This document shows, one piece after another, positions 45,618-56,764 of a stretch of DNA of 64,000 nt (within the stretch, counting starts at the first letter, position 1; every line of letters starts with the position of its first letter). The stretch lies in contig NZ_CP080412.1 in NCBI RefSeq assembly GCF_019457635.1, positions 558,001 through 622,000 on the forward strand, given 5' to 3'. The notes below the pieces were generated by a model, which made no database searches, had not been told where the DNA came from, and saw only the letters and a list, made by a program, of their open reading frames with translations. Source of the stretch: Shewanella mangrovisoli. GTDB lineage: Bacteria; Pseudomonadota; Gammaproteobacteria; Enterobacterales; Shewanellaceae. The translations under genes were made by a program, and so were the position numbers.

Positions 45618-48600
45618 ATGGCCGTTTTTGGCATTCTTTCGGGTCGTTTAGATAAGGCCATTCGACACATCTTTACGGCCATTGGCGGCCAGCGTCAAAG
45701 CGTAAAACCTAGCGTGCGAGTTATCTCCTCGCTGGGGTATTTTGCCTGTCTCTTGAGCCTGTCGGCGTCTTTACTGTGCTTATGGCCAAATACGGTTGCT
45801 GCCAATGAGATGTCACAGCAAGAGCATCGTCAGGCTTTATCCCAATTGACGCCGGCGCAAAAACTCGCCCATAGCCATAGGGTGAGTATGATTTTGGAGG
45901 CGGATAGACCCTTTTGGAATCAAGTCGCTAAGTTTGCCAAGATTGCGGCCATGGATCTTAATATCCAGCTCGACATCGTCTACGGCGATAGCACGCCGGA
46001 AACCTTACTCGCTCTGGGGCGTGAGGCGATAGATAACGCCGTTGCTGGGATTATTTTTGTCCCTATCTTAGGTATGGGGCAGGACCTCTTAGTGGAGGCT
46101 AAACGCAACAATATCCCTGTCGTGACCATTAACTCCGAATTTGCCCAAAGCTCATTGGCCTTAAGAACCCAAAATCCTAACTGGGTCGGTAAGGTGACGA
46201 TGAATAGCAGTAATCTGGGGCAAAACCTGCTCGAAAAAATGTTTGAGGAGGAAGCCAGCTCCGAGCAGATGAACCTGTTGCTACTCGCGGGAAGTAAAGA
46301 CAATCTCGATGTGCAAAAGCGTACCGCTGAACTCAAAAATGCCGTGAGCAAGCAATTTGCCAATGCCAAATTCAAGGTCGTTAATACCGATTGGAGCGCC
46401 TCGGCGGCGCGTGCCGCTTACCTTAAGGCGATACAGCAAGATCCTAATATTAATACCGTGATTGCAATGAACACTACTATGGCCATGGCGGTGACCCATG
46501 AGGCCGAAGCCGATACTTCGCGCCCTATGCCCCATATTGGTTCGCTAAGTTGGAATCATCAATTGGCACAAGGGATCCAAAAGGGCACTGTCGCCGCGGG
46601 TGTCGGCGGGGTGGAGTTTCAAGGCGCCTTTGGCCTTGTGCTGCTATTTGATTATTTAAATGGGGTGGATACTCGCGCTAAGGGCTTCGAGTTTCAGGTT
46701 TTGCCTTTGATCATCAGCCCCAATAACTATAACGATTACTATGAGTTACTCGATTTTGACTCATTGCAACCTGACTTTTCTCGGGTATCTCTTGCGCTGA
46801 ATACGAATCTGTTTTTGGTGGATTTCCGCTTAGGCAGCTTGATTCCGAATATGGATGTTCACCGCTTTATGACTCTGCTAAGCGTGGAGGAAAGGGCCTT
46901 TATCAACAACAATCCTATCGTCAAGGTTGGGATAGATCCTCATTCCGCCCCTATTGATTTTATTGATGAAAACGGCATCCACCGTGGCATGATGGCGGAT
47001 TATCTCGCCGAGATCAGCCGCGTCGTACCGCTGATCTTCCAGACCTATAACGAAGGTTCTTGGCAGCAAGCCATCGATGAGTTTAAGCGGCACGATGTGG
47101 ATATGTTATCGCTGGCCTCGGCCAATGCTGGCCGTGAACAATGGATGTTATTTACCGATGCCATCAATCAATATCCGCCTGTGATAGTCACCCATGTCGA
47201 TGGAGAACATCCCAGCAGTTTAGAGCAGCTAAAGGGCAAGTCAGTCAGTGTGGTTTCGGGCGATGTGACACAAACGCAACTGCTTGAAGATTATCCTGAA
47301 ATTGTCCTTATCCCCTTTGAAAATCTTGAGCAAGCGTTAACGGCGGTGAAGCAACATCAAGTCGATGCTGCCTTTGTGAATTTCCCTAGCACAGCTTACT
47401 TATTGCAATCGCCACAGTTTAATCGACTGCAAATTGTGTCTGCCAGTGACTACCGCTTTGGTATCTCTATGGGGGTGCGTAAGGATTGGCCCGAGCTACA
47501 GAGCATTTTAAATAAGGCTTTGGCTCAAATTCCCCAGGATAAAGTACGTGAAATTCAGCACCGCTGGGTAAACGTGCAATATGAACTGGGACTCAAGAAG
47601 CAGCAAGTATTTGACTGGGCGGTGCGAATTGCCGTGGCAGTCGTGCTTGTTCTGTTGATGTTTAGCTTGCGAAACAGAAGGTTAAATAAAGATATCGCGC
47701 AGCGGATCCACACCGAAGAGCAGCTCAGCCTGAGTATGAATAAGTTCCAAGCCTTATTCGACTCGGCGGTCGACGCCTGTGTGATTACCGATAGGCAAGG
47801 GGTGATTATTGAATGTAACTCAGCCCTGTTATCACTACTTAAATATCAGCATAAATATCAGCTTATTGGTCGTCGCACCCTAGTTTATTATCCACCGCAC
47901 TTGGGCGAAACCGACAGCGAGACCCTGTTCGAGCAACGTCTACAGACTGTGCTGGAGCAGGGCCAGTTGCGATTCGAAGCCGATTTTGTGACCTCAATGG
48001 CGGAAATCGTCAATGTTGAGGTCACGCTTAAGCGCATCGAGCTCAATGGCTCCCTGTTTGTATTGGGCACCTATCACGATCTGTCGGAACGAAAGCTGAT
48101 GAATGCTTTGCTCGAACGCGAGCGGGATCTGCTCAAACACGTGTTAGGTAGAAGTCCTATTGGCGTTTGGATCTGTATCGAAGGCGTCTGCCGCTATGTG
48201 AACGAGCAAATTACCGAGATGACAGGGCTACAAGTGGGTCAATCCGTTTACCCGATTTTTGCGCAGCCCGATGACTACCGTTGCCATATAAGTGAATTGG
48301 ATTTAAGCCAAGACAGTACCGTCTTTGAAACTCAACTATTTGATTGCAAAGGGCAACGCCGTGATGTGTTGTTAACGGCGTACCACACAGTGCAGGATGG
48401 GCAAAATGCTAACCTCTGCTGGGCCTTGGATATTACCGACACTAAGTCGATTCAGGATGAGCTGGCCATCGCTAAGGACGCCGCCGAGGCGGCAAACCGT
48501 GCTAAGTCTGACTTTTTAGCGAATATGTCCCATGAGATCCGCACGCCGATGAATGCGATCCTAGGGATGTCGTATTTGGTGTTGCAGACAGAATTAAGCA

Positions 48601-50678
48601 GTAAACAGCGGGATTATGTGGGCAAAGTGCATCAGGCGGCGGGCTCGCTGCTGGGTATTCTCAACGATATTTTGGATTTTTCCAAAATTGAGGCCGAGAA
48701 GATGGATATCGAATGCGCTGTGTTCGATCTCGATGATGTGCTGTCTAACTTGGCCAATGTGGTGAGTTATAAGGTCGAAGAGAAAAACATGGCGTTTATC
48801 TTTGATCTGCCGCCCGAATTGCCCCGCTACTACCATGGTGATGGCCTGCGCTTGGGGCAGATCCTGATCAACTACTGCAATAATGCGGTCAAATTCTCCC
48901 ATAACGACAGCAATGTGGTATTGAGCTGCGAGAGTAAAGTGCATGGTGAGCAGGTTGAGCTGACCTTCTGTGTGGAAGATTTTGGCATTGGTATTCCGGA
49001 GCAAAAACAAGGGGTTCTTTTTGGCTCCTTTGAGCAGGTGGATGCCTCTACTTCTCGGGAATATGGTGGCACAGGTTTAGGCTTAGCCATCTGTAAGCGC
49101 CTCGCTCATCTGATGGGCGGCGAGGTTTGGTGTGAGAGCGAATTAGGCGTCGGCAGTCGTTTTTATGTCAGGCTCACTCTCGATTGTGCCGATACCTATG
49201 ATCCTAATGCTTTGTTTGATCCCTTAGCGGGAGAAACCGCTAAGCTTATCGGTTTACACCCTAGGTTAGATAAACTGCTGACCATACATGGTGTTTCGGC
49301 AAGCATGCAGGTCGAGAGTGCCGATGTGGGCACTGTGATCGCCCAGCTTAAACAGTCGCCCACAAGGCAATTGCTGATCTGCGATTACAGTGCATTTGTG
49401 CCTGAATTGTTGGAAGCGTTGGCGGTTAATCAAGCATCGCGAATGTTACTGATTGGCCAGCTAAGCGATCAGGACTCTCTTAGACAACTCATTGAAAATA
49501 ATGACAGAGTCATATCGCAGACTAAACCGCTTACCCCGATTGCCATAGGTAATGCGCTGTTATCCCTGCTGGGACATCAGAGTGAGGATGGTAGGCAAGT
49601 GCAGCAAGATCATTCGCTGCATGCTCTTAAGACCCAACTGGCGGGCGCAGAGGTGTTGTTAGTGGAGGATAACCAGCTCAATCAAGAGCTGGCGGTGGAG
49701 CTATTACGTCAGGCGGGCATCAATGTCACTGTGGCAAATCATGGGCTTGAGGCCATTGAGAGGGTTGAGCAGCAGTACTTTGATTGTGTATTAATGGATT
49801 GCCAGATGCCTGTGCTCGATGGTTACGAGGCGACGCGTCGCATCCGTGAATTGCCCCAATTTGCCAACTTACCGATTTTGGCTATGACGGCCAATGCCAT
49901 GTCCGGCGATATTGAAAAAGCGCTGGCGGTGGGGATGAATGATCAGATCACTAAGCCTGTGCATGTGAAGGATCTCTACACTGTGATGGCGCGCTGGATC
50001 ACGCCCAAGCAGCGAAAATCAGTGCCCTTAGTATTGAAACGCTCGACCCATGCGCAGGATTTACCGCAGCTCGAGGGTTTAAGTATTCAAAATGGTTTGT
50101 CGCACTGTGATCACAACGAATCACTCTATAGCCATCTGTTGGGCTTATTTATCAACACCAGTAAGACCTTATTGGGGCAACAACAGCGCGCCTGGCAGGA
50201 GGAAAACGCCGATGAGCTGCGCTTAAGCTTGCACACCTTAAAGGGCGTTGCCGCCAACGTCGGGGCGATGGAGATCAGCCGCCTTGCCAGTGAACTCGAG
50301 CTGCAATGCCTGACTGCGAAGCGGAGTTTTACGGTCGAGCTGCATGAGCAGTTATTGGCGTTACAAACCGAGTTACAGTGTTTAGTCAGTGGCTTAGAGA
50401 GTTGGCATCAGCAGAACAATAGCATCAAGCCGGAAGCCTCGTTAAGTGATGAAGCGCTCGCGGCCATGTGGCCGCAGTTAGAGCAAAGCCTGCTGGAATA
50501 CAACACCAATGCCTTGGAGTGGGTGAATAAGCTTACCCATGCGCCGCAGTTACAGGGGGATTCTGGCCTGCTCAAACAGTTGAAAATGGACGTTGAACTG
50601 TTTGATTTTGAACAGGCATTAGTGCGACTACAAACCCTTAAACAGGCGCAACAGACGAGGGCAGCGACATGCAGTTAA
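45618..50678 (+). CDS. Hybrid sensor histidine kinase with two different periplasmic binding domains
   Basis: A 1686-residue inner-membrane sensor. After an N-terminal membrane helix (about 42-62) comes a sugar-type periplasmic-binding-protein domain (type 1, about 88-400). A type 2 (SBP_bac_3, amino-acid type) domain follows (about 423-660), then a second membrane helix (about 664-684). Two PAS domains (about 710-830 and 835-950) precede a HisKA with phospho-acceptor H972 ([13 protein letters not shown]) and a catalytic ATPase domain ([32 protein letters not shown]). A receiver with D1394 ([15 protein letters not shown]) and an HPt domain with H1539 ([13 protein letters not shown]) complete it. 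It is a full phosphorelay lacking only a final receiver, which the overlapping next gene could provide. AGAGGAAAA precedes the start. Confidence 0.93.
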   Translation: MAVFGILSGRLDKAIRHIFTAIGGQRQSVKPSVRVISSLGYFACLLSLSASLLCLWPNTVAANEMSQQEHRQALSQLTPAQKLAHSHRVSMILEADRPFWNQVAKFAKIAAMDLNIQLDIVYGDSTPETLLALGREAIDNAVAGIIFVPILGMGQDLLVEAKRNNIPVVTINSEFAQSSLALRTQNPNWVGKVTMNSSNLGQNLLEKMFEEEASSEQMNLLLLAGSKDNLDVQKRTAELKNAVSKQFANAKFKVVNTDWSASAARAAYLKAIQQDPNINTVIAMNTTMAMAVTHEAEADTSRPMPHIGSLSWNHQLAQGIQKGTVAAGVGGVEFQGAFGLVLLFDYLNGVDTRAKGFEFQVLPLIISPNNYNDYYELLDFDSLQPDFSRVSLALNTNLFLVDFRLGSLIPNMDVHRFMTLLSVEERAFINNNPIVKVGIDPHSAPIDFIDENGIHRGMMADYLAEISRVVPLIFQTYNEGSWQQAIDEFKRHDVDMLSLASANAGREQWMLFTDAINQYPPVIVTHVDGEHPSSLEQLKGKSVSVVSGDVTQTQLLEDYPEIVLIPFENLEQALTAVKQHQVDAAFVNFPSTAYLLQSPQFNRLQIVSASDYRFGISMGVRKDWPELQSILNKALAQIPQDKVREIQHRWVNVQYELGLKKQQVFDWAVRIAVAVVLVLLMFSLRNRRLNKDIAQRIHTEEQLSLSMNKFQALFDSAVDACVITDRQGVIIECNSALLSLLKYQHKYQLIGRRTLVYYPPHLGETDSETLFEQRLQTVLEQGQLRFEADFVTSMAEIVNVEVTLKRIELNGSLFVLGTYHDLSERKLMNALLERERDLLKHVLGRSPIGVWICIEGVCRYVNEQITEMTGLQVGQSVYPIFAQPDDYRCHISELDLSQDSTVFETQLFDCKGQRRDVLLTAYHTVQDGQNANLCWALDITDTKSIQDELAIAKDAAEAANRAKSDFLANMSHEIRTPMNAILGMSYLVLQTELSSKQRDYVGKVHQAAGSLLGILNDILDFSKIEAEKMDIECAVFDLDDVLSNLANVVSYKVEEKNMAFIFDLPPELPRYYHGDGLRLGQILINYCNNAVKFSHNDSNVVLSCESKVHGEQVELTFCVEDFGIGIPEQKQGVLFGSFEQVDASTSREYGGTGLGLAICKRLAHLMGGEVWCESELGVGSRFYVRLTLDCADTYDPNALFDPLAGETAKLIGLHPRLDKLLTIHGVSASMQVESADVGTVIAQLKQSPTRQLLICDYSAFVPELLEALAVNQASRMLLIGQLSDQDSLRQLIENNDRVISQTKPLTPIAIGNALLSLLGHQSEDGRQVQQDHSLHALKTQLAGAEVLLVEDNQLNQELAVELLRQAGINVTVANHGLEAIERVEQQYFDCVLMDCQMPVLDGYEATRRIRELPQFANLPILAMTANAMSGDIEKALAVGMNDQITKPVHVKDLYTVMARWITPKQRKSVPLVLKRSTHAQDLPQLEGLSIQNGLSHCDHNESLYSHLLGLFINTSKTLLGQQQRAWQEENADELRLSLHTLKGVAANVGAMEISRLASELELQCLTAKRSFTVELHEQLLALQTELQCLVSGLESWHQQNNSIKPEASLSDEALAAMWPQLEQSLLEYNTNALEWVNKLTHAPQLQGDSGLLKQLKMDVELFDFEQALVRLQTLKQAQQTRAATCS

Positions 50679-52240
50679 CTCAAATGCAGTGCTTGATAGT
50701 CGAGGATATGGATGCCCTGCGTAAAATTATGGCCGAGCAGCTGCGCCAACTCGGCTTTGGTCAAGTATTACAGGCCGATTGTGGTCGCCAAGCCTTGGAT
50801 ATGTTGCAGCGAATGCAAATCGATCTCCTGTTACTGGATTGGAGTATGCCGGACGGCCATGGGCAAGAGTTACTCGAGAGCCTGCGCCAGCAGGATAAAT
50901 GGCAAGATTTGCCCATTATCCTTGTGACGGCCAACGCCCATCGCAGTTTAGTGGAAGTGGCGATGAAGTATGGGGTGTCGGATATTATCGCTAAGCCCTT
51001 TAACTCTAAGACCTTGCAGGCCAGAGTGTTACAGGCGCTTACGCGTCGCCATAAGCGCACTCAAGTCGCGCCATCTTCAGCGATGGCGGCCAAAATAGAC
51101 GCGACGGCGACAACGGAAACTGCGCCCGCCTTGAATGTGGTGCTGGTGGTCGATGATATGCCGGACAATCTGGCCTTTATGGCGGGGCTGTTAAACGACG
51201 ACTATAAGGTGCTGTTTGCCAAGGACGGTAAGGCAGCGCTAAAAATTTGCCAGTCGGCGACGCCGCCAGATGTGGTGTTGTTAGATGTAATGATGCCCGA
51301 AATGGACGGGCATCAAGTGTTGCAAGCCTTAAGAATTGAGCCGCGAACGACCGAGATCCCGGTGATCTTTGTCAGTGCTCTCGGTGAAGTTGAGCATCAT
51401 CTACAGGGGCTAAGAGGCGGCGCTATCGACTATCTCACTAAGCCAGTGCAGCCGGAGATCTTAAAGCTCAAGCTGGCGAATGTGCTGGCGCAAGTGCAGC
51501 GTCAACGGGCATTACAGCAAGAGTGTGACGAGCTGTTGCGTCTGGCACAACTTAAAGACAATGCCGATAGCATCATAAGCCACGATCTTAAAAATCCGCT
51601 GGCAACGATAAGCGCCTTGGCGCAAAAACTCGCGCAGGATAAAAGCTTCCCTAAGGAGTGGCTGCCCAAGATCAATTTAGTCGATGAGTTGGCACTACAG
51701 TCGATAAATACCGTGAATTTAACTTCGGATATTCTGCGTATCGAGGCGGGGCAATATGCCTTGGATGCCGAGTGGTTCTCGGTGCATGAGATGCTAAAGC
51801 AGTTGCTACAGGCGGCGCAGGTCAACTTTCACAGCAAACAATTAGTGGCTTACTTGTCTCCGGATGAAGATCCCTGCAGTAGCTTCGATGTAATGGGTGA
51901 CCCTAAATTGTGTCACCCTATGTTATTCAACCTGATTAAAAATGCCTTCGAGGCGGCGCGCCCTAAAACCAAGGTGGCGATTTCGCTGTCGCGCCACGAA
52001 GGTGATGTACTGATCGCTATCGAAAACACGGGCGCTGTGTCCGCCGATATCCGTGAGCAGTTTTGGGAAAAATATGTCACGCAAGGCAAGGCTGAAGGGG
52101 TTGGCATTGGCACCTATGCGGCGCGCTTATTTGCTCGGGCGCAAAAGGGCGAGGCTAATCTTGTGGTGGATGATGCTAAGTCAATGACTCGAATTGTGAT
52201 CCGCTTACCCGCGGCTATCGATGCCGTGGTCGGCGAGTGA
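50669..52240 (+). CDS. Response regulator/histidine kinase with two receivers and an ATPase domain
   Basis: A 523-residue soluble protein. REC1 (about 5-125) has D57 in [16 protein letters not shown]2 (about 152-275) has D206 in [15 protein letters not shown] HisKA-like helix with H305 ([18 protein letters not shown]) follows, and an ATPase domain with an N-box ([12 protein letters not shown]) and [12 protein letters not shown]. The G boxes are weak but present. The start overlaps the end of the hybrid kinase gene by 10 bases, implying translational coupling. It could take phosphate from the HPt of its neighbour and pass it on; no output domain binds DNA or c-di-GMP. Confidence 0.9.
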   Translation: MQLTQMQCLIVEDMDALRKIMAEQLRQLGFGQVLQADCGRQALDMLQRMQIDLLLLDWSMPDGHGQELLESLRQQDKWQDLPIILVTANAHRSLVEVAMKYGVSDIIAKPFNSKTLQARVLQALTRRHKRTQVAPSSAMAAKIDATATTETAPALNVVLVVDDMPDNLAFMAGLLNDDYKVLFAKDGKAALKICQSATPPDVVLLDVMMPEMDGHQVLQALRIEPRTTEIPVIFVSALGEVEHHLQGLRGGAIDYLTKPVQPEILKLKLANVLAQVQRQRALQQECDELLRLAQLKDNADSIISHDLKNPLATISALAQKLAQDKSFPKEWLPKINLVDELALQSINTVNLTSDILRIEAGQYALDAEWFSVHEMLKQLLQAAQVNFHSKQLVAYLSPDEDPCSSFDVMGDPKLCHPMLFNLIKNAFEAARPKTKVAISLSRHEGDVLIAIENTGAVSADIREQFWEKYVTQGKAEGVGIGTYAARLFARAQKGEANLVVDDAKSMTRIVIRLPAAIDAVVGE

Positions 52241-52255
52241 TAAAGACACAACAAA

Positions 52256-52279
52256 AAGGGCAAGCCTTAGCTTGCCCTT
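52256..52279. terminator. Terminator between the response regulator and S9 peptidase genes
   Basis: AAGGGCAAGC (52256-52265) pairs with GCTTGCCCTT (52270-52279) around CTTA. On the minus strand TTTTTGTTG follows, so it mainly ends the peptidase transcript; five A flank it on the left. Confidence 0.85.
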
Positions 52280-52285
52280 AGCGCG

Positions 52286-54346
52286 TTAGAGTTTACTGAT
52301 ATCGACGTTCAGGCTGTCTAAGTGTTTTAGAATTTCGGGGTTCACATTGGTGTCGACACGCCCACCTAAATGCTCAGCAAAAAACTGCTCGGTGGCGACA
52401 ATTGAGGCCAGCTTGTTGGCGCGTTTACTGAAGCCATGTCCTTCATCTTTGGCCAGTACGTACTTAACGGGTAAAGACTTTTGGTACATCTTCTTGGCGA
52501 TATTATCCGACTCAATTTGGGTGACGCGCGGATCGTTCGCCCCTTGGATCAGCATCAATGGCGCCTTGATATTATCGACATAGTTAATTGGCGAGCGTTT
52601 TTCCATATCTTGCTTCTGCTCGGCAATTTGCGGATCGCCAACCGACTCAAACCATTGGCCTAAGTAGGGGCGCCAGTAGTCGGGGAAGGAATTCATCAGT
52701 GTCACTAGGCTCGATGGCCCTACATAGGCGATCACCGCTTGGTACAAGTCGGGTGTGAAGGTCGCACCTGACAGCGCCGCATAACCACCGTAGGAGGCGC
52801 CGAAGATCCCTAAACGCTGTTTATCGGCAGTGCCTTGTTCGACTAAGTAATTGGCCCCGTCGGTGAGATCGTGCTGCATGCTGCCAATCCCCCAGTTATT
52901 GTTACCTAGGTTTAAGAATTTCTTACCAAAACCCGTCGAGGCGCGGAAGTTAGGTTGCAACACGGCATAACCACGGTTGGCATAGAACTGGGCAATCGCG
53001 TGGAAATAACCCGAGTCGAGCGTCCAAAAATCCCGTGCCCAAGGGCCGCCATGGGGCAGGATAATGGTCGGTAACTGAGTCTGTTTTCCTTTCGGTAGCG
53101 TTAAATAGGCTTGGATTTTCACCCCATCCCGCGCGGTATACACGATAGATTGGCGTGGCGAGAGTTGATCCGCAGGAATGCTGGCCGGAATGTCTACTAA
53201 CAGATGGATATCCCCCGTGGCGGCATTGTATTGATAGTCCGCGCCTGCGGCTCTGTCGCTGGCGACATGAATTTGCCACAGATTGGTTTTCTCGTTCATC
53301 TCGCCAATTGTGATTTCAACATCTTGATTAAAATGACGATTTATCACATCCCAATGGCGAGCAAACTCGGCATCTAAGGGATAAACCCGTAAACGCCCAC
53401 CGTAGTAACCAACTGCTAAGGGCTCACCCGCATCGTTAAACTGTACCGCAAATACGTCGGCCTCGTTGTCGGGATCCTTGTGAATGGTTTCATATTTGCC
53501 CGTCATCAGATCGACTTTCAGCAATTCCTGCTTATCGCGCTCGCCGATATTGGCGCTGATATAGGCGAGCTTCTTATCATCGTTCACTTTAAGAATATCG
53601 ATGCTCTCACCCTTGGCACTTTGAATGATCTTGCGCCAGTTGCCGTCGATCAGCACATATAAGGCATTGGTGTTATCGAGATTACTGCTGCTGGCAATTA
53701 CAGGTTGCCCCTGTTTATTAAACTTCACCTGAGTAAAGCTCAGCTCGTTCTTCAGGATTGGGGTTAGTTTGCCATCGTTGATATTGAGCAGATAAATATC
53801 CATGCGGCTCGAATCGTCGTGGTTGGCTTGAACAACCAGCAGATCGGGATTGTCTTTTACCTGCTCGAGCACGCTGTATTGCACTTCGTCCTTATGGGTT
53901 AAGCGCTGCTCTTTAGCGGTGATTTTACCCGCGTGTTCTTCAAAGCTCAGCTTGTAAATCTGGGTGTTCTCATTACCGCCTTTGTCCTTCATAAAGAATA
54001 AGTCATTGCCCTTGGCGGACCATTCGAAGGCGCGGATAGGTTCTACCGATGTGGTCAGTGGCGTGGCATTGGCGAGGTCACTCTTATCCGCCATCAGATA
54101 GATATTGCTGGCTCCTTGGTATTCCTTTACAAAGGCGAGCCATTTGCCATCGTCGGACATTTTTAGATGGCGAATGCTTTGCTCGTTAAAGAAGTTTTCA
54201 ATGGGAATGAGCGGCGTCTCGGTTTGCTGCGTCGCGGCAACTTGAGGCTGTTCGTTGCGAACATCTGCCGTAGTGCAACCCGTCAGCAGCAGTGCGGCGG
54301 CAATGGCAGCACTGCATAACTGACTCGTAAATGGAAATTTTTGCAT
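52286..54346 (-). CDS. S9-family prolyl oligopeptidase-type lipoprotein
   Basis: A 686-residue exported serine peptidase. It has a lipoprotein signal with lipobox LLTGC (Cys at 24). A beta-propeller region (about 45-390, FEWSAKGNDLFFMKD and similar blades) precedes an alpha/beta-hydrolase domain (about 415-670). The nucleophile is in GIFGASYGGYAAL, the catalytic Asp in GANDPRV and the His in KDEGHGF. HGGPWARD forms the oxyanion region. It is close to the acylaminoacyl-peptidase/DPP-like group and would trim peptides in the periplasm or at the outer membrane. AAGGTTAC precedes the start. Confidence 0.92.
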   Translation of the reverse strand: MQKFPFTSQLCSAAIAAALLLTGCTTADVRNEQPQVAATQQTETPLIPIENFFNEQSIRHLKMSDDGKWLAFVKEYQGASNIYLMADKSDLANATPLTTSVEPIRAFEWSAKGNDLFFMKDKGGNENTQIYKLSFEEHAGKITAKEQRLTHKDEVQYSVLEQVKDNPDLLVVQANHDDSSRMDIYLLNINDGKLTPILKNELSFTQVKFNKQGQPVIASSSNLDNTNALYVLIDGNWRKIIQSAKGESIDILKVNDDKKLAYISANIGERDKQELLKVDLMTGKYETIHKDPDNEADVFAVQFNDAGEPLAVGYYGGRLRVYPLDAEFARHWDVINRHFNQDVEITIGEMNEKTNLWQIHVASDRAAGADYQYNAATGDIHLLVDIPASIPADQLSPRQSIVYTARDGVKIQAYLTLPKGKQTQLPTIILPHGGPWARDFWTLDSGYFHAIAQFYANRGYAVLQPNFRASTGFGKKFLNLGNNNWGIGSMQHDLTDGANYLVEQGTADKQRLGIFGASYGGYAALSGATFTPDLYQAVIAYVGPSSLVTLMNSFPDYWRPYLGQWFESVGDPQIAEQKQDMEKRSPINYVDNIKAPLMLIQGANDPRVTQIESDNIAKKMYQKSLPVKYVLAKDEGHGFSKRANKLASIVATEQFFAEHLGGRVDTNVNPEILKHLDSLNVDISKL

Positions 54347-54503
54347 TGTCGTAACCTTAGTTTAGGAAAATTGACATTATGCTAATACGAAAATTAATTA
54401 TCGTAAAACAATAAAATTATATTTCTTTGTAATATTTTTTGTCGAAGGATTATACTGGTGCTCGTTCGCTATGAACGGCTTGGGATGATGTTTGGGTGAG
54501 TGG

Positions 54504-55022
54504 ATGAATCAAAATTTTGAAAAATTAATAAAAATCAGTGGTTTTTGTCGCTGGCTGGTGCTGTTATCTGCGGTGGCGATTATCGCCCATCTACTTTATA
54601 GCTATTGGGCCTATGATGAGATCCGCTTCAATACCAGTAATTCCCAGTTCCTCGAACTGTGGAACTTGCCGAACGCTAGCCGAAACCTGTTACTCGCCAT
54701 GCTAACCCCTTTATTTATCTCATTTTTAGTCGGTGTTTATTGGCTGCAACGGCTGTTATCCTGCTATCAGCGTGGGTTGTTTTTCAGTGATGAGAGCATG
54801 AAATGTTACTTGTGGCTCGTATGGCTGAAAGCCGCCGCCTTAGTGTTTGAAATGCTACAAAACCTAGGCGTAGGCTACTATCATCAGTCATTTTTTGAGG
54901 ATGGTCGCATCGAATTAGTGCTCGATTTTGGCAATATCACCACGATTTTATTGATGTTGCTGATCGTGTATTTGCTTAAAGCCGCCCGCGATTATGAGGC
55001 GGAAAACCAAGAGTTTGTTTGA
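54504..55022 (+). CDS. DUF2975 membrane protein
   Basis: About 172 residues with four membrane helices (about 18-40, 65-87, 107-128 and 143-163). A GLFFS motif sits at the third loop. DUF2975 proteins are regularly encoded with a small YozG-type HTH regulator, as here, where the next start overlaps this stop. The ATG at 54504 is preferred to a TTG 12 bases upstream, although its RBS is weak. Role unknown; a membrane partner that influences the regulator is guessed from the pairing. Confidence 0.8.
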   Translation: MNQNFEKLIKISGFCRWLVLLSAVAIIAHLLYSYWAYDEIRFNTSNSQFLELWNLPNASRNLLLAMLTPLFISFLVGVYWLQRLLSCYQRGLFFSDESMKCYLWLVWLKAAALVFEMLQNLGVGYYHQSFFEDGRIELVLDFGNITTILLMLLIVYLLKAARDYEAENQEFV

Positions 55023-55252
55023 TTTTGAATATTATCGTTAATTTAGACGTCATGATGGCGATGCGAAAGGTGAGTTCTAAGGAGCTGGCCAAAGCGGTGG
55101 GCATTACCGAGGCTAACTTGTCCTTGCTTAAGCGGGGCAAAGTCAAAGGGGTGCGTTTTGATACCTTGGCGAGTATCTGTGAATACTTAGCCTGTCAGCC
55201 GGGGGATATTTTGGAATACCGCAAGGATGCCGAGCAAGACACGTCGGACTAA
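55019..55252 (+). CDS. Small HTH regulator, YozG/Cro-CI family
   Basis: A protein of up to 77 residues, almost entirely one helix-turn-helix: VNLDVMMAMRKVSSKELAKAVGITEANLSLLKRGKVKGVRFDTLASICEYLACQPGDILEYR. The start is uncertain because only TTG or ATT codons lie near the beginning. The TTG at 55019 overlaps the DUF2975 stop, which suggests translational coupling. Targets are unknown; autoregulation is common for the family. Confidence 0.85.
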   Translation: MILNIIVNLDVMMAMRKVSSKELAKAVGITEANLSLLKRGKVKGVRFDTLASICEYLACQPGDILEYRKDAEQDTSD

Positions 55253-55260
55253 GGAAGAGA

Positions 55261-55287
55261 CCTAGGCTGCATGCTGTGCAGCCTAGG
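55261..55287. terminator. Stem-loop between convergent HTH and MazG-like genes
   Basis: CCTAGGCTGCA (55261-55271) pairs perfectly with TGCAGCCTAGG (55277-55287), with loop TGCTG. No T-tract follows on either strand. Confidence 0.65.
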
Positions 55288-55296
55288 CTTGCGGTG

Positions 55297-55875
55297 TTAC
55301 GCTTTTACTAGCTGAGTTAAATCCGCCGGGCGGTAGTAAACTGACTTTAATACCTTGCCTTGGCGCACCACTTTACCGGACATTTCCACATCCTTAGCGC
55401 ATTTGGCGATGATAAACTCGCCCTTTTTGCTGCCAACGATTTCAACACCTTGCTCGGCATAGAAGGCGATAGTCTCTGTCAGTTCCTGCTCATTGCGGCA
55501 AACTTTGCTCATGTTGCTCGAATGCACTTCATCCCAGCAGGCGATAAAGTCGATTTCACGGTTTTTAGCTACACACAGCAGCAAGTCGATAAGGTAGCTG
55601 ATCTCTAGGCGGTCACTCATTTGTAATGCGCCTAAATGCACTAAGCGCCCCATCAATACATACACTGAATCGACAATGGCATCGGCCTGCTCGATACGGT
55701 TATCGGCTTCGGCAAGTTCGGTTAATTCTTCAATAATCAGCGAAGTATGTAGCGTGTCGGCCTTTTCATCCAAGGAGCTAGCCTCATTAACGGCGAGGTC
55801 GAAGGTGCTGCGAAACTCACTGATATCACGGTATAAGTGGTCATAAATGGGTTGAGTTAAACAAGTGAGTTTCAT
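55297..55875 (-). CDS. MazG-like all-alpha NTP pyrophosphohydrolase
   Basis: A 192-residue soluble protein. The all-alpha NTP-PPase fold is at about 15-120, with metal ligands in IIEELTELAEADNRIEQADAIVDSVYV (EExxE and D...D pattern). A C-terminal region of about 60 residues ends in YYRPADLTQLV. This is the MazG/PRA-PH-like group, which hydrolyses nucleoside triphosphates or related compounds to monophosphates. AAGGCTTC precedes the start. It stands alone; a house-cleaning role is inferred. Confidence 0.85.
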   Translation of the reverse strand: MKLTCLTQPIYDHLYRDISEFRSTFDLAVNEASSLDEKADTLHTSLIIEELTELAEADNRIEQADAIVDSVYVLMGRLVHLGALQMSDRLEISYLIDLLLCVAKNREIDFIACWDEVHSSNMSKVCRNEQELTETIAFYAEQGVEIVGSKKGEFIIAKCAKDVEMSGKVVRQGKVLKSVYYRPADLTQLVKA

Positions 55876-55995
55876 TGGGAAGCCTTAGATTTTATCAATG
55901 GGTTTTACGAATAGATTTGCAAAATCGATTCATGGATAACAGCGGCAATTCTAAAGAAAGGTGGCGCAGAATACAAAGCGCGCTGGCGATAAGCT

Positions 55996-56029
55996 AAAAA
56001 TACCCGCTGCCAAATCGGGGAGCAGCGGG
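55996..56029 (-). terminator. Terminator of the sulfite-reductase heme-lyase operon
   Basis: On the minus strand CCCGCTGC pairs with GCAGCGGG (plus positions 56022-56029 and 56003-56010) across an 11-base loop and is followed by TATTTTTA. It lies about 100 bases past the stop at 56131. Confidence 0.78.
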
Positions 56030-56130
56030 CTTCGGCAAAGATTTAGGGTGGGGTACCGAACGGAGATTTGATTCAAGCATTGGCTAAGACAAAACCAACT
56101 TAGCCCTTTAGTAATGAGTGCCGAGTGAAA

Positions 56131-56715
56131 TCATTGGGCATATTTGGCAATAAGTTTATCTAAATAGGGCGCGACATCTTTGTCTGTCCAATCAAGATAG
56201 CCACGGACAAAACCGACCAGATTACCTTTTGCATCAAAAGCATAGGTCGCAGGCACTACGTTAGCCGGGATGATCTGTTCGATGTTTTTATCAGGATCGA
56301 GCCAAGTGCTGTAGTTGCTAAAGCCATGCTGATTAAGAAAAGGTCGCACCTCTGTTACTTCTTCATCAATCGAGATGGGCACAATGGCGATATTCTTATT
56401 GGCATATTGCTGCTGGAGTTTTTGCAGCTCGGGGATTTCCCGTAAGCAGGGCGTGCACCAGGTTGCCCAAAGGTTTACTAAGGTCAATTTACCTTGGTAT
56501 TGCTTTAGTGTATGCGTTTGCCCGGCTTCATCTACAAACGGGACTTCAGGCACGCCGCGGGCATGCTGCATCTCGATAAAGCCAGTCATGACTCTGGGTT
56601 TAGGAATGGGCTCACCTGTTTCATAGAGTTTGTTTTGCAGTGAATGGGCTTGAACGGTGCAGCTCAGCAGCCATGCGGCGCAAAGGAGAGTGAGCTTGGC
56701 GGTGTAAGATTTCAT
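56131..56715 (-). CDS. TlpA/ResA/CcmG-type thioredoxin of the sir locus
   Basis: A 194-residue periplasmic thioredoxin. The signal peptide (LTLLCAAWLLSCTVQAHS) is cleaved near residue 23; its own Cys is not followed by a good lipobox. The active site is NLWATWCTPCLREIPEL, the family cis-Pro is in VVPATYAF, and the C-terminal extension includes VRGYLDW. In cytochrome c maturation such proteins keep the heme-binding Cys pair of the apocytochrome reduced. It is the last gene of the three-gene operon, 49 bases past the CcmH stop, supporting a role in SirA maturation. AAGGATAACC precedes the start. Confidence 0.88.
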   Translation of the reverse strand: MKSYTAKLTLLCAAWLLSCTVQAHSLQNKLYETGEPIPKPRVMTGFIEMQHARGVPEVPFVDEAGQTHTLKQYQGKLTLVNLWATWCTPCLREIPELQKLQQQYANKNIAIVPISIDEEVTEVRPFLNQHGFSNYSTWLDPDKNIEQIIPANVVPATYAFDAKGNLVGFVRGYLDWTDKDVAPYLDKLIAKYAQ

Positions 56716-56764
56716 GGGGTTATCCTTCTATTCAAACTGGGTAATCGGGACAATGGTTTAAAGG

